A stretch of DNA of 35,439 nucleotides from a bacterium (GCA_018222765.1 JAAEZT010000013.1:70483-105921), one strand, 5' to 3'; shown: positions 25,382 to 33,834, counted from the stretch's first letter. Notes: a model not told the origin generated them from the sequence alone. A program made the numbers and translations.

Positions 25382-25924
25382 GTGAGCGACATTCCTCCTC
25401 TGTTTCATTCCGTCGAGCACGACGGTCCCTTTGAATCATGTCTAACCTGCAAAGAGAGTTTCGACGAAATCTCCGACCCCTACACCGTAACGAAAGTTTA
25501 CAAAGGCCCCGAATGTGTTTTCGAATACGCGATGTGTCTCTCCTGTCGCCAGAAAATGATTGATGAGATGTCATCGGAATCCCGCGACACTCTGGAAAAT
25601 CATTTCCAATCAAACAAAAATCTCAGGGAACGCGAAAATCGCTTTGCCGACAGTGAATATCATACCGACTACCTCCGCGATTGCGCTCATTGCCTCAAAC
25701 CTCTGAATGAGATTAAAGACTACTCCATCGCTTGTATGGCTTTTGGCAGCGACATGGTCTTCGGCCCCTTTCCCATGATGGTGTGCTCCGAGTGCGAGGA
25801 AGCGATTCAGGAAAAACTCTCTAAAAAAACACGAGAGGAATTTGATCGCTTCGTGTCTGAAAACTTCGAGGGCCCTCCCGCAGAGTCAATCGATCCCCCG
25901 AGAAGGCTTCCTTTGTTAGTTTAA
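25382..25924 (+). CDS. Uncharacterised protein with a duplicated double-CxxC module
   Basis: Not recognised. 180 residues, GTG start, no signal peptide or membrane helix, so probably cytoplasmic. Four CxxC pairs occur at Cys20/23, 52/55, 101/104 and 135/138. Residues 19-76 and 100-159 align as two copies: CxxCxxx(F/L)(D/N)EI at the start, an aromatic strand, a second CxxC about 28-30 residues later, then an acidic helix (SESRDTLENHF versus KKTREEFDRFV). Each copy could hold one zinc ion as a zinc ribbon. The duplication is seen directly; metal binding and any nucleic-acid or protein contact are inference. It is convergent with the lipoprotein gene. Confidence 0.75.
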   Translation: MSDIPPLFHSVEHDGPFESCLTCKESFDEISDPYTVTKVYKGPECVFEYAMCLSCRQKMIDEMSSESRDTLENHFQSNKNLRERENRFADSEYHTDYLRDCAHCLKPLNEIKDYSIACMAFGSDMVFGPFPMMVCSECEEAIQEKLSKKTREEFDRFVSENFEGPPAESIDPPRRLPLLV

Positions 25925-25951
25925 CGGGGCGATCGACTGTTAACGACTGCC

Positions 25952-26287
25952 TCAGTGGCGACGATACCCTCCATGGCCATGGCCACTGGCATATCCTCCT
26001 GTTCCGCAACTCCCACCGTAGCTACTTCCGCGATAGTGACTCCCGTAGCCGCTACCATACCAGCTTCCGCCATAATTTCCATAACCGCAATTTTTGTAGC
26101 GCTCTTGATACTTGCCGCGGTCTTTACCAGCGGAATAAGCGATCGCGCCGAGAGCCGCCGCCCCCAGAAGAGCGCCTCCCGGAGTCACTGCAGATTGGGC
26201 GCGTCCGTATTGATCATAAAAAGTTGTGCAGCTCACACCCATGCTTGCGATTGCTCCAGCCAGTCCAAGTATCAGCAATTTTTTCAT
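25952..26287 (-). CDS. Small Gly/Tyr-rich lipoprotein
   Basis: 111 residues with a lipoprotein signal peptide (MKKLLILGLAGAIASMGVSC; lipidated Cys20), a short glycine-zipper-like hydrophobic stretch (GGALLGAAALGAIAYSAG, about 37-54) and a C-terminal half made of Gly, Tyr, Ser, Arg and His (about 66-111). The glycine zipper suggests membrane association; the Gly/Tyr tail is likely disordered. The start was set at ATG 26287 instead of an in-frame start at 26320 so that the signal peptide is N-terminal. Function unknown. It follows the SNF2 helicase gene on the same strand at 54 bases. Confidence 0.7.
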   Translation of the reverse strand: MKKLLILGLAGAIASMGVSCTTFYDQYGRAQSAVTPGGALLGAAALGAIAYSAGKDRGKYQERYKNCGYGNYGGSWYGSGYGSHYRGSSYGGSCGTGGYASGHGHGGYRRH

Positions 26288-26341
26288 ACAGTTTTGAGAC
26301 CAGTGACACCCGGTTTTCATTCAAAAAGATTCAGTTTTTTG

Positions 26342-29254
26342 TCACTGAAACAAGCTCAACAATTCGTCTTCCTCCAACCCCGGAACCAAAGCCCCCGCCC
26401 CATCGAGCGCCGCTTCCATCATCTGCTTTTTCTCCTCCTGCAAGGCGAGGATCTTTTCCTCTACAGTTCCCCGTGCGATGAATTTATAACTCGTCACCAC
26501 ATTCTTCTGTCCAATCCGGTGCGCCCGGTCCGTGGCCTGCGCTTCCACCGCCGGGTTCCACCATGGATCCAAATGAATCACGGTGTCGGCAGCAGTTAGA
26601 TTCAAACCCACCCCTCCTGCTTTAAGACTGATCAAAAAGACCGGCGCGCTTCCCTCTTGGAATCTCTCGACTACCTCTCCCCGCTTCTTGGTCGAACCAT
26701 CGAGGTAACAATAATCCCATCCCCTCTCTAGCAGCATCGGCACAACCCCCTGTAGCAACTGCACGAATTGACTAAAGACCAGGACCCGGTGTCCGCCAGC
26801 TACCGCTTCCTCCAACATTTGCTCCAACTCATCCATCTTGATTCCCGCATCTTTGTCTTCGACTTTCAAATTCGGCAGCAAGCGAAGGTCACAACACGCC
26901 TGACGAAGTCGCAGCAATGCCGTCAAAGCCACCATTCGTTTCTTATTATCCTCGGCCGCATCCACCTGCGAACGACTTTCCTGAAGCAGCTGACGATAGA
27001 TTCCCGACTGCTTCGAGGTGAGATCACAATAGCGAACCTGCTCGATGCGCTCGGGAAGATCCTTGGCCACTTCCGACTTCAGCCTTCGCATCACCACTGG
27101 CTTTAATCTTCGAGCAAGTCGTCTCGCCAAAGCAGGATCACCACCTTTGCGCATCGGCTTTTCGAATCGTTCCATAAACACCCTCCGCGGCCCTAAATAT
27201 CCGGGCAGGACAAAGTGCATGATCGACCAGAGATCCTGCAGGGAGTTCTCAACCGGCGTTCCGGTCACAGCGAAGCGATGCCGAGCTTTCAATTGATGCA
27301 CCGCCTTGGAAATTTGCGCCTCGGGATTTTTAATCTGCTGCGCCTCATCGAGAATCGCGATTTCAAATTCCTGCGCATGAAATTTCTCAGCATCGATTCG
27401 TAAAATAGCATAGCTCGTAATGAGAATCTCCACCTCGGGAATCTTACCGCGCTTTCCACCAACAAACTCGGCATAGCTCAATTCAGGGGTCCATTTGCGA
27501 ACTTCCGCGGCCCAGTTCGAGACCAGAGAGGAAGGACAAACCACAAGCGTCCGCCCACCCCGAGCCTGCACAAAGGTCAATGATTGTAGCGTTTTACCCA
27601 AGCCCATATCATCGGCTAGGATCCCTCCCATTTGCAGCTCACTCAGACGATACATCCAGAGCACGCCATCCGCCTGATACGGTCGCAACACCTCGGGCAG
27701 GTCCAATTCCATTTCTTCGTCGTCCTTAACCGACATTCCAAAATCCCGTGCACTGTTTTTCAGGAATGCCGCTTGCTGCGCGTTGACCTCAAAAACACCC
27801 GACGATGATTGGGTCGCATCGGAGTCAGTAAGTGTTTCATTCACCTCCTCAAGATACTCCGCATCGACCACCGCAATCTTACCCCGCCCAAAACTCTGCT
27901 CGGCACTTCCCATCCGCAACATCCGTTGCACCTGATCCCGATCCAACTCTTCCTCACCAGCATGAAAGCGTGTCTCTACCGCAAACCAATCCTGTCCCGT
28001 CTCCCGCCATTCCCAATCGGGCTTTACCGCCACAACTTGCTGCGCTGCCGCCTGAAACCTCTCCCCCTTCCTCACCGACCATTGAGGAGGCAATTCCGCA
28101 AAGGCATGAAACTTTAAAATCTCCTCCCTCTCCTGCAAGGCCATGCGCCCGCCTTTCGCCGGCCCCTCAAATCCCCACGACCGAAAAAAATCAATGACCG
28201 CGTTTTCTTTACTTAAACTCGTCAGCAAGCCCGTTACCCCAACCAACTGAGGCTCGCCATTCTCACACGATGCCTTCTGGCCATCGTAACAAAACTCCAA
28301 TCGCGCCTCCAAATGCCTCAGCGAGCCCTCCAAATGCACCACAACATCCGGCACACCCTCCTGCGGAAGCGACTCCCAAAGATCTTCCGGCACCTCAAAC
28401 CATCGCTCCAACTGGCTCAGCACAAACTGCGCTTCCGCGGCACTCACCCGAAATCCGGATTTTAGCACCGCAGCGTACTTTTCCGGCAAGCCCAAAGCCC
28501 GGGGATAAAAATCTCCTCCTTCCAAATTCCACGCACCCAAATTCCCGGAAGGCGCAATCACTCTCTCCCCAACCAGCCTAAGCGGCACCCGTTCACCCTG
28601 ACCGTGAACCCTCACTTCTTCCCTCTTTCCAAATTGCACTCGAGGATGCCCGATCAACCCTTCCAGCAATTGCAGAAACTGCGCCCTCTCAAAATTCACC
28701 ACGCCCGGTGCCTCGCCCGGAAAAAATTCCTTCAATATCCTCCACAATTCCTCGTCATACGAGTCCATCCGATACTTCTCATGGGGCAAAGCCGAAAGCA
28801 AAGTCTCCTCCCCCTCCAAAACCGCCCCAAACCCAATCATCACCTGCCCCCGCTCCCACGCCGACTCAACATTCAACGGCAACATCACCTGCATCTCCAA
28901 TTCTCTGCCCTCCTCGGAAACTTTCGGCCAGCAATCTTCCACCGGTACGGCTGGCTCAACTGGCACGTTCTGAGGATCGATCACTTCCAACCCCAACGCA
29001 ATGACATGCGCACAAACCCGCCCATCCTTACGAACCATCAGGCAAGTGCACTTGTTTTCCATGTGCGTCTTGGAAATAATCTCCATCGAAACCTTCTTCA
29101 TCTTTCCTCCCACCCGCAGTTCACCCGAAAGCACCCCGTTTTCATATTGAGCCGATTTCACGCCACCCTCCCGATGAATCCCGCGCGCCTTTTTCATCTC
29201 AACATGCCCGCCGGCATCCATCAGAAGATCTCGGCTCAGTTCCAGGTGGCTCAT
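26342..29254 (-). CDS. SWIM zinc-finger SNF2-family helicase/ATPase
   Basis: 970 residues. A SWIM zinc finger is near the N-terminus (CTC...CAH; Cys69, Cys71, Cys81, His83). A middle region of about 100-510 is poorly conserved. The SNF2 ATPase starts at about 520 with LRPYQADGVLWM and Walker A ADDMGLGKT. It continues with ILDEAQQIKNP (DEAQ box) and VTGTPVENSLQDLWS, and the helicase C-terminal half has SLKAGGVGLNLTAADTVIHLDPWWNP and QATDRAHRIGQ. Bacterial SNF2 proteins of this HepA/RapA-like group move along duplex DNA to remodel bound proteins or polymerase. The partner and cellular role are unknown. It is divergent from the GreA-like gene. Confidence 0.93.
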   Translation of the reverse strand: MSHLELSRDLLMDAGGHVEMKKARGIHREGGVKSAQYENGVLSGELRVGGKMKKVSMEIISKTHMENKCTCLMVRKDGRVCAHVIALGLEVIDPQNVPVEPAVPVEDCWPKVSEEGRELEMQVMLPLNVESAWERGQVMIGFGAVLEGEETLLSALPHEKYRMDSYDEELWRILKEFFPGEAPGVVNFERAQFLQLLEGLIGHPRVQFGKREEVRVHGQGERVPLRLVGERVIAPSGNLGAWNLEGGDFYPRALGLPEKYAAVLKSGFRVSAAEAQFVLSQLERWFEVPEDLWESLPQEGVPDVVVHLEGSLRHLEARLEFCYDGQKASCENGEPQLVGVTGLLTSLSKENAVIDFFRSWGFEGPAKGGRMALQEREEILKFHAFAELPPQWSVRKGERFQAAAQQVVAVKPDWEWRETGQDWFAVETRFHAGEEELDRDQVQRMLRMGSAEQSFGRGKIAVVDAEYLEEVNETLTDSDATQSSSGVFEVNAQQAAFLKNSARDFGMSVKDDEEMELDLPEVLRPYQADGVLWMYRLSELQMGGILADDMGLGKTLQSLTFVQARGGRTLVVCPSSLVSNWAAEVRKWTPELSYAEFVGGKRGKIPEVEILITSYAILRIDAEKFHAQEFEIAILDEAQQIKNPEAQISKAVHQLKARHRFAVTGTPVENSLQDLWSIMHFVLPGYLGPRRVFMERFEKPMRKGGDPALARRLARRLKPVVMRRLKSEVAKDLPERIEQVRYCDLTSKQSGIYRQLLQESRSQVDAAEDNKKRMVALTALLRLRQACCDLRLLPNLKVEDKDAGIKMDELEQMLEEAVAGGHRVLVFSQFVQLLQGVVPMLLERGWDYCYLDGSTKKRGEVVERFQEGSAPVFLISLKAGGVGLNLTAADTVIHLDPWWNPAVEAQATDRAHRIGQKNVVTSYKFIARGTVEEKILALQEEKKQMMEAALDGAGALVPGLEEDELLSLFQ

Positions 29255-29334
29255 GGCGCGGAGCCTATTTCTTTTGCGAGAAGGTGCACGGGAAATTTGA
29301 CGAATCGGTTGAAAGGAGACTATCTATTCCAGCC

Positions 29335-29796
29335 GTGACGAAAGCCGAGGTCATTTCCATCCTTCAAAAACAACTTGCCGATCAGGTCGGCGTGATGAAA
29401 TCCGCTCTTGCTGTCTCCAACGAGGGATCTTCCGGTGACGAAGCCAAGTCCGAAGGGAAATACGATACCCGTGCCATCGAAGCGTCTTACCTGGCCGAAG
29501 CCCAGGCCGAACAACTCGCCCAAGCTGAAGCCGCTCTTGATGTCTTCCAACGCTTCGAAGCCCCCGAATACAGCATCTCCGATTCCGTCGGACCCGGCGC
29601 ACTCGTCGAAGCAGAAGTCGATGGAGATCTAAGCTTCTTCTTCCTTGCCCCTACCGGAGGCGGACTCACCACCGACTTCCTCGGCTGCGAACTGACCGTA
29701 ATCACTCCTGACTCCCGACTCTACCAATCTTTGGCCGACAAGAAGATGGGCGATTCATTGGACAGCCCTGCACTCACCATCATGGGTCTTGAGTGA
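29335..29796 (+). CDS. GreA/GreB-like elongation factor family protein
   Basis: An N-terminal helical part (VTKAEVISILQKQL ... KYDTRAIEASYLAEAQAEQL) precedes a C-terminal FKBP-like GreA/GreB domain (VGPGALVEAEVDG, FFFLAPTGGGL, VITPDSRLYQSLADKKMGDS). Gre factors insert a coiled coil into the RNA polymerase secondary channel to rescue backtracked complexes. This short version is Rnk/GreA-like, and its coiled coil has a central Glu/Lys-rich segment, so the exact activity is unsure. An AAAGGAG at 29312-29318 precedes it. GTG 29335 is 16 bases from it; an in-frame ATT at 29326 has the ideal 7-base spacing. GTG 29284 opens the longest frame (170 residues). Its end overlaps the convergent SGNH-like gene by 17 bases. 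Confidence 0.78.
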   Translation: MTKAEVISILQKQLADQVGVMKSALAVSNEGSSGDEAKSEGKYDTRAIEASYLAEAQAEQLAQAEAALDVFQRFEAPEYSISDSVGPGALVEAEVDGDLSFFFLAPTGGGLTTDFLGCELTVITPDSRLYQSLADKKMGDSLDSPALTIMGLE

Positions 29797-30694
29797 TCTT
29801 TTCGGAAATCTCCTTCGCGAACCACCTCGTGAATTTCTCAGCTCCACTCTCTCCGAGATGGTAGCCATCTGAAAAGTCATCCGCCGTCATCCCCGGGATG
29901 GAACGAGCATCCATCAAGCCGACACCTTTCTTCTCAATCAATTCAAGTAGTCCCGGGTTCAACTCCCAGTATTCAGGCTGAGACAAGGGAATAATCCAGA
30001 GCCTCGTTCCACCGGCTTGTACCATATCGACAAAACGAGTCATTCTTTCGAAGCTTGATTGTCGCTCGACAGAGCTCTCGACCTCACCTGTCACCCAATC
30101 CTGATTCGTCCGTAATCCAAGCCGATACCAATCGATAAAGTAATCGAGGACCCTCTCTCGATGAGCTGGCTGATCACCAATCAACGCGGAGACGTGGGAA
30201 AGCCCCGACTGCACACGTTGATGGAAGTCAAAACGCTCACGCTCCCACAACTGCGACAGCGAACCAGTCGATGCAAAATGGCGCGACAATCGACGCAACT
30301 TAGCGGGTTCAGAATCATCCACATGGTGCGCCACGAAGCCGACAAACAAATGCTCCGGTAATTCCTCCCCTTTCAAAAAGTAACGTTCATAGAGATGCCC
30401 CCAATCCAATACCGCTGACGAAACCGGAGTCACCCGAATCGTGGAGAAATCAGGAGACTCTTGCGCAAATTGCTCCAAATCCAAACCGTGAAGTAGCAAT
30501 GAATTCCCCAAGACCGCTCCTTTCTTCTCTCCAAGCTCTCCAACAAGCTCGTCAAATTGCGCGATGTGTGCCCGATCATCATCCAGAGACTCTGAAACCA
30601 TCCGCGCGATCAATTCCAGCCCGACAAAAAAGCACACGAGAACCACAAGAACCTTAAGCTCCTGCCGAAAATTGGTCACACGGAATTCAGACAT
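29780..30694 (-). CDS. SGNH-hydrolase-like partner of the MBOAT acyltransferase
   Basis: 304 residues: an N-terminal membrane anchor (about 13-31), then an extracytoplasmic domain with block I VLGNSLLLHGLD (Ser65 the likely nucleophile) and block V near the end, DDFSDGYHLGESGAEKF (Asp and His). This is the layout of AlgJ/AlgX/DltD-type proteins that work with MBOAT proteins to add acyl groups to cell-surface polymers. Its ATG overlaps the stop of the MBOAT gene (TGATG), so the two are translationally coupled. The acylated polymer is not known. Confidence 0.8.
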   Translation of the reverse strand: MSEFRVTNFRQELKVLVVLVCFFVGLELIARMVSESLDDDRAHIAQFDELVGELGEKKGAVLGNSLLLHGLDLEQFAQESPDFSTIRVTPVSSAVLDWGHLYERYFLKGEELPEHLFVGFVAHHVDDSEPAKLRRLSRHFASTGSLSQLWERERFDFHQRVQSGLSHVSALIGDQPAHRERVLDYFIDWYRLGLRTNQDWVTGEVESSVERQSSFERMTRFVDMVQAGGTRLWIIPLSQPEYWELNPGLLELIEKKGVGLMDARSIPGMTADDFSDGYHLGESGAEKFTRWFAKEISEKITQDP

Positions 30695-32079
30695 CAGAAT
30701 TGAAAATAAATAAAGTCAGAGTACACCGTCGGAGCACAGGTAATGATCATCCACACAAAATAGCAATACACCGCCGCTCGACCCTGCCAGGGCAAATGAT
30801 GCAATCTCCGCCCCTCTTTGCGATCACTCCAAATCTCCGCCACCACGAGAGGCAGACAAAAGAAAGCCAACGATCCAAAAGCATACGAAGAAAATGGCGT
30901 CAGCCCTTGCTCGAAGAATATCAATTCAAGGAATACCATCGCCTGCCCAAAGGAATCCGCCCGGAAGAACAACCAAGTCAGGCAAGTCAAATGAAAGAAC
31001 ACCAACACGGCGACCACCGCCGGAACTTTCACCTTAATCAGCTTTATGCGATACAGACAAAGCAGCACTCCGTGAATCAAGCCCCAGATCACAAAAGTCC
31101 ACGCCGCGCCATGCCAGAGTCCTCCAATCACCATCGTCAGCATAAGGTTGCGGTAAGTAATCCCAACTCCCTTCCGGTTACCGCCGAGCGGAATATAGAG
31201 ATAATCCCGCAACCACGATGACAAGGAGATGTGCCAGCGATTCCAAAAATCCGACGGACCTTTCGCCAAATAAGGACGCTTGAAATTCGTCATCAACCGA
31301 ATCCCCAACCATCGTGAAACTCCGCAAGCAATGAAGGAATACCCCGCGAAGTCTCCATAGATTTGGAACGCAAAAGCATATACGCCCGCTAGCACATCTG
31401 TCCCCGTAATTCCTCCCTCCGGCGCTTCAAACACCCCATTTGCAACAAAGGCCAAATTGTCCGCCACCGCGACTTTTAAAAATAAACCAACCATCACCAA
31501 CGAAAGCCCAATCGTAAAATCCTCCGCTCGGTGCTTTCGCGGATTGGTGATCTGCGGCAACAACCTCGACGAGCGCTCAATCGGTCCAGCTACCAATTGA
31601 GGAAAGTATGCCACATAAAGCGCAAAGTCTCCGAAGTTTCGCGTTGGCTTGGTCTCCCCCCGCAATACGTCGATGGTGTAGGAGAGAGTCTGAAAGGTAT
31701 AAAACGAAATACCCACCGGCAGAATGATCGAGAGCGATTCGAAATGAGCCTCAAAACCAATCCGCCCCAGGAAAACACCCGTGCTTTCGATAAAGAAATT
31801 TAGGTATTTAAAGATGCCTAACAACAAAAGGGAGATCGCCACACTCCCGACCAACCATCGCCGCCTTTCCTTTTCATCTCCCTCTCCAATCTTTAGGGCC
31901 GCGACATAATGCACCGCCGTGATCCCAATAATGAGCCCCAGAAAACGCCAGTCCCAACAGGCATAAAAGAAATAACTCGCCGCGAGCAGCAAATGATTTT
32001 GCTGCCGGTGCCCGAGAAACCGGTACGCCAACGCAACAAGGGCAAAAAAAGCCCAGAATTGATAACTGTTAAAAATCAC
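30694..32079 (-). CDS. MBOAT-family O-acyltransferase (AlgI/DltB-like)
   Basis: 461 residues with about ten or more hydrophobic segments and the MBOAT signature: LVAGPIERSSRLLPQI, SDFWNRWHISLSSWLRDYLYIPLGG, and MVIGGLWHGAAWTFVIWGLIHG, in which the His of LWHG is the catalytic residue of the family. Such proteins carry acyl groups (often acetyl) across the membrane for alginate, teichoic acid or other surface polymers. The frame opens with GTG at 32079 (MIFNSYQFWAFF). It is the first gene of a two-gene coupled unit with the SGNH-like protein. Confidence 0.93.
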   Translation of the reverse strand: MIFNSYQFWAFFALVALAYRFLGHRQQNHLLLAASYFFYACWDWRFLGLIIGITAVHYVAALKIGEGDEKERRRWLVGSVAISLLLLGIFKYLNFFIESTGVFLGRIGFEAHFESLSIILPVGISFYTFQTLSYTIDVLRGETKPTRNFGDFALYVAYFPQLVAGPIERSSRLLPQITNPRKHRAEDFTIGLSLVMVGLFLKVAVADNLAFVANGVFEAPEGGITGTDVLAGVYAFAFQIYGDFAGYSFIACGVSRWLGIRLMTNFKRPYLAKGPSDFWNRWHISLSSWLRDYLYIPLGGNRKGVGITYRNLMLTMVIGGLWHGAAWTFVIWGLIHGVLLCLYRIKLIKVKVPAVVAVLVFFHLTCLTWLFFRADSFGQAMVFLELIFFEQGLTPFSSYAFGSLAFFCLPLVVAEIWSDRKEGRRLHHLPWQGRAAVYCYFVWMIITCAPTVYSDFIYFQF

Positions 32080-32423
32080 GCAACTCAGGGGTGATAGGAT
32101 TCAAGAACAACTACGAACAAACCTTGGTATTTCGAACGAGAATCTTCTCGTTTCCAGCCATCATGCATTTCTCGCCCTTTTCTCCGCTTTTGAGTCCCAT
32201 GAAAGAAGTCCCTAATCCGGTCCCGCCACTTTGCCAACCCCGGATCGCCTTCATTATAAATTTTCCTCGCTCTTCAATGGAGCTGCAGCCGGAGTGCGAT
32301 TCCGGTATTTTGGCATAATCTTTGTGGCGGTGTGAAACGATCAAAACCGATATTCATCCGATTTTATTCCTGACGCGCCAAATTGATTGCCAGTCGCCTA
32401 TCACCCCTCCAGACTTCCGCCCG
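32080..32423. other. 344-base intergenic region with an inverted repeat and a doubtful short ORF
   Basis: The region separates the MBOAT unit (minus) from the DUF1080 gene (plus). It contains an inverted repeat AACGAGA-ATCT-TCTCGTT (32135-32152) that could be an operator or hairpin. A minus-strand ORF of 47 codons runs from ATG 32254 to 32111, preceded by a GAGG nine bases upstream, but the peptide is unrecognised and its composition is not gene-like. No convincing promoter pair was found. Confidence 0.35.
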
Positions 32424-33059
32424 ATGAAATTGCACACAATTCTCTTCTCCTGGCTCGCTCTGGCCCTCCACTTGCCAGCACAGGACAAAGATGGTTTCAC
32501 ACCTCTCTCCGGCGGCAAAACGACCGCCGGCTGGACCAACCCTTATGAATGGGGCAAGATCGAAGTAGTCAACGGTGAATTCCATCTCACCGCCGACAAG
32601 AAATTTTTTCTCGTCACCGAGAAAAAATACTCCGACTTCATCTTCGAAGGCGACATCCTCCTCCCTACAGGAAAGGCTAACAGCGGCTTCATGTTCCGTG
32701 CCCAATCTGGACCCAACAAAGTCTTCGGATACCAGTCAGAGGTGGATGGCAGCACCCGTAATTGGTCGGGCGGTCTCTACGACGAGGGTAGGCGCAAGTG
32801 GTTCATCAGCCCGAAAAAAAGCGACAAGGAAAGTGTCGCGGCCTTCCTCAGGCGCGCTGGAAAAACCTTCAAACGTAACGACTGGAACACCTACCGCATC
32901 ACTTGCAAAGGCAATCACATCAAAATCGAAGTCAACGGCGTCGTGACCACCGACATCACGGACGACAAGGACTCCAGCGGCGTCATTGGCATTCAACACC
33001 ACGGTGAGAAAGGTCAGACCTACAAGTTCCGTAACCTTCGAATAAAAGAAATCAAATAA
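32424..33059 (+). CDS. Secreted DUF1080 (3-keto-disaccharide hydrolase-like) protein
   Basis: 211 residues with a signal peptide (MKLHTILFSWLALALHLPAQ) and a single jelly-roll DUF1080 domain: DGFTPLSGGKTTAGWTNP at its start, then GEFHLTADKKFFLVTEKKYSDF, NSGFMFRAQ, GYQSEVDG, NDWNTYRITCKGNHIKIEVNG and the final GVIGIQHHGEKGQTYKFRNLRI. The family is abundant in Planctomycetes and Verrucomicrobia. Members have been linked to hydrolysis of 3-keto-glycosides, but many are only carbohydrate-binding. ATG 32424 puts the signal peptide first. It is followed 12 bases later by the repeat protein, so they are probably cotranscribed. Confidence 0.92.
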   Translation: MKLHTILFSWLALALHLPAQDKDGFTPLSGGKTTAGWTNPYEWGKIEVVNGEFHLTADKKFFLVTEKKYSDFIFEGDILLPTGKANSGFMFRAQSGPNKVFGYQSEVDGSTRNWSGGLYDEGRRKWFISPKKSDKESVAAFLRRAGKTFKRNDWNTYRITCKGNHIKIEVNGVVTTDITDDKDSSGVIGIQHHGEKGQTYKFRNLRIKEIK

Positions 33060-33071
33060 CCCAAGAACACC

Positions 33072-33785
33072 ATGAGAAACCCAATCCTTACCCTGACAAC
33101 TATCATCCTTCTGGCATTACCCACAATCGCCCAGGAGCGCGGTCCAAAACGCAGTCAAACTGAGCGAAAAAAAGGCGACTTCGAGAATGTCGAAAAACGC
33201 ATTAAAAACGCCGTCGAACGCGGCGACATTACCAAGGAAGAAGCCAAGGCCAAATTCGCCGAAATGAAGAAAATGATGGAGAGAGGGCGCATCGCCGAAC
33301 AAAAAAGCGACAAACCTAATTTCGAATCCATCGAACAACGCCTCAAAGAGGGTGTCAGACGTGGCGACCTGACCGAAGAACAAGCTAAGGCCAAATTTGC
33401 CGAGATGAAAAAACAGTTTGAGAAAAGACGCGAGGCCGCCAACCACAAGCGTAATAATCAAGTTGATCATCAACAGCGACGCGAACACGAAGAGCGCGAA
33501 CAACAGGAACGCCGTATGCACGAAGAACGTGAACACGAACAGGATCGCGATCATGAAGAACGTGGGCACCACGAGCACGACCACACCGAGCGCCAATTGG
33601 ACGAAGCGCGTGAACATGCCGAACGCCAGCGCGAGCGCCATCACCACGCCCGTTTCGACGCCATCGAAAAAAGTCTTCACCAGGCCGTCGAAGCCGGACT
33701 CATCTCCGGACTGGAAGCCCAGAAGACCATGGCCAAACTTCACTTGGCTGCCATCAAGCACCAACAAAAGAAAGAGCGTCGCTAG
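33072..33785 (+). CDS. Secreted protein with three 34-residue repeats and a His/Glu/Arg-rich segment
   Basis: Not recognised. 237 residues: a signal peptide (MRNPILTLTTIILLALPTIA), then repeats at about 37-70, 84-117 and 195-228. The consensus is Phe-x-x-(I/V)-Glu-x-x-(I/L)-x-x-(A/G)-V, then E/R, then G-(D/L)-(I/L)-(T/S), continuing into an Ala/Lys-rich helix (EEAKAKFAEMKK). Residues about 124-194 are almost wholly His, Glu, Arg, Gln and Asp, a low-complexity stretch that could bind metal or act as a spacer. The helical repeat resembles short 'G-(D/K)-(I/L)-T-EEEA' helical hairpins of secreted planctomycete/verrucomicrobial proteins. An opposite-strand frame of 216 codons here is a shadow of the biased composition. 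Confidence 0.8.
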   Translation: MRNPILTLTTIILLALPTIAQERGPKRSQTERKKGDFENVEKRIKNAVERGDITKEEAKAKFAEMKKMMERGRIAEQKSDKPNFESIEQRLKEGVRRGDLTEEQAKAKFAEMKKQFEKRREAANHKRNNQVDHQQRREHEEREQQERRMHEEREHEQDRDHEERGHHEHDHTERQLDEAREHAERQRERHHHARFDAIEKSLHQAVEAGLISGLEAQKTMAKLHLAAIKHQQKKERR

Positions 33786-33834
33786 CCCCCGCGCGAAATG
33801 ATCGCCCGCATCATTCTTTTCGTGAGGCTAGAAA

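Noticed and set aside
33117-33767. A 216-codon minus-strand frame rich in Leu, Phe and Val, resembling a membrane protein
   Set aside because: It lies wholly opposite the secreted repeat protein, whose GAA/GAG/CGC-rich codons read as hydrophobic codons on the other strand. The plus-strand product has a signal peptide and true internal repeats.
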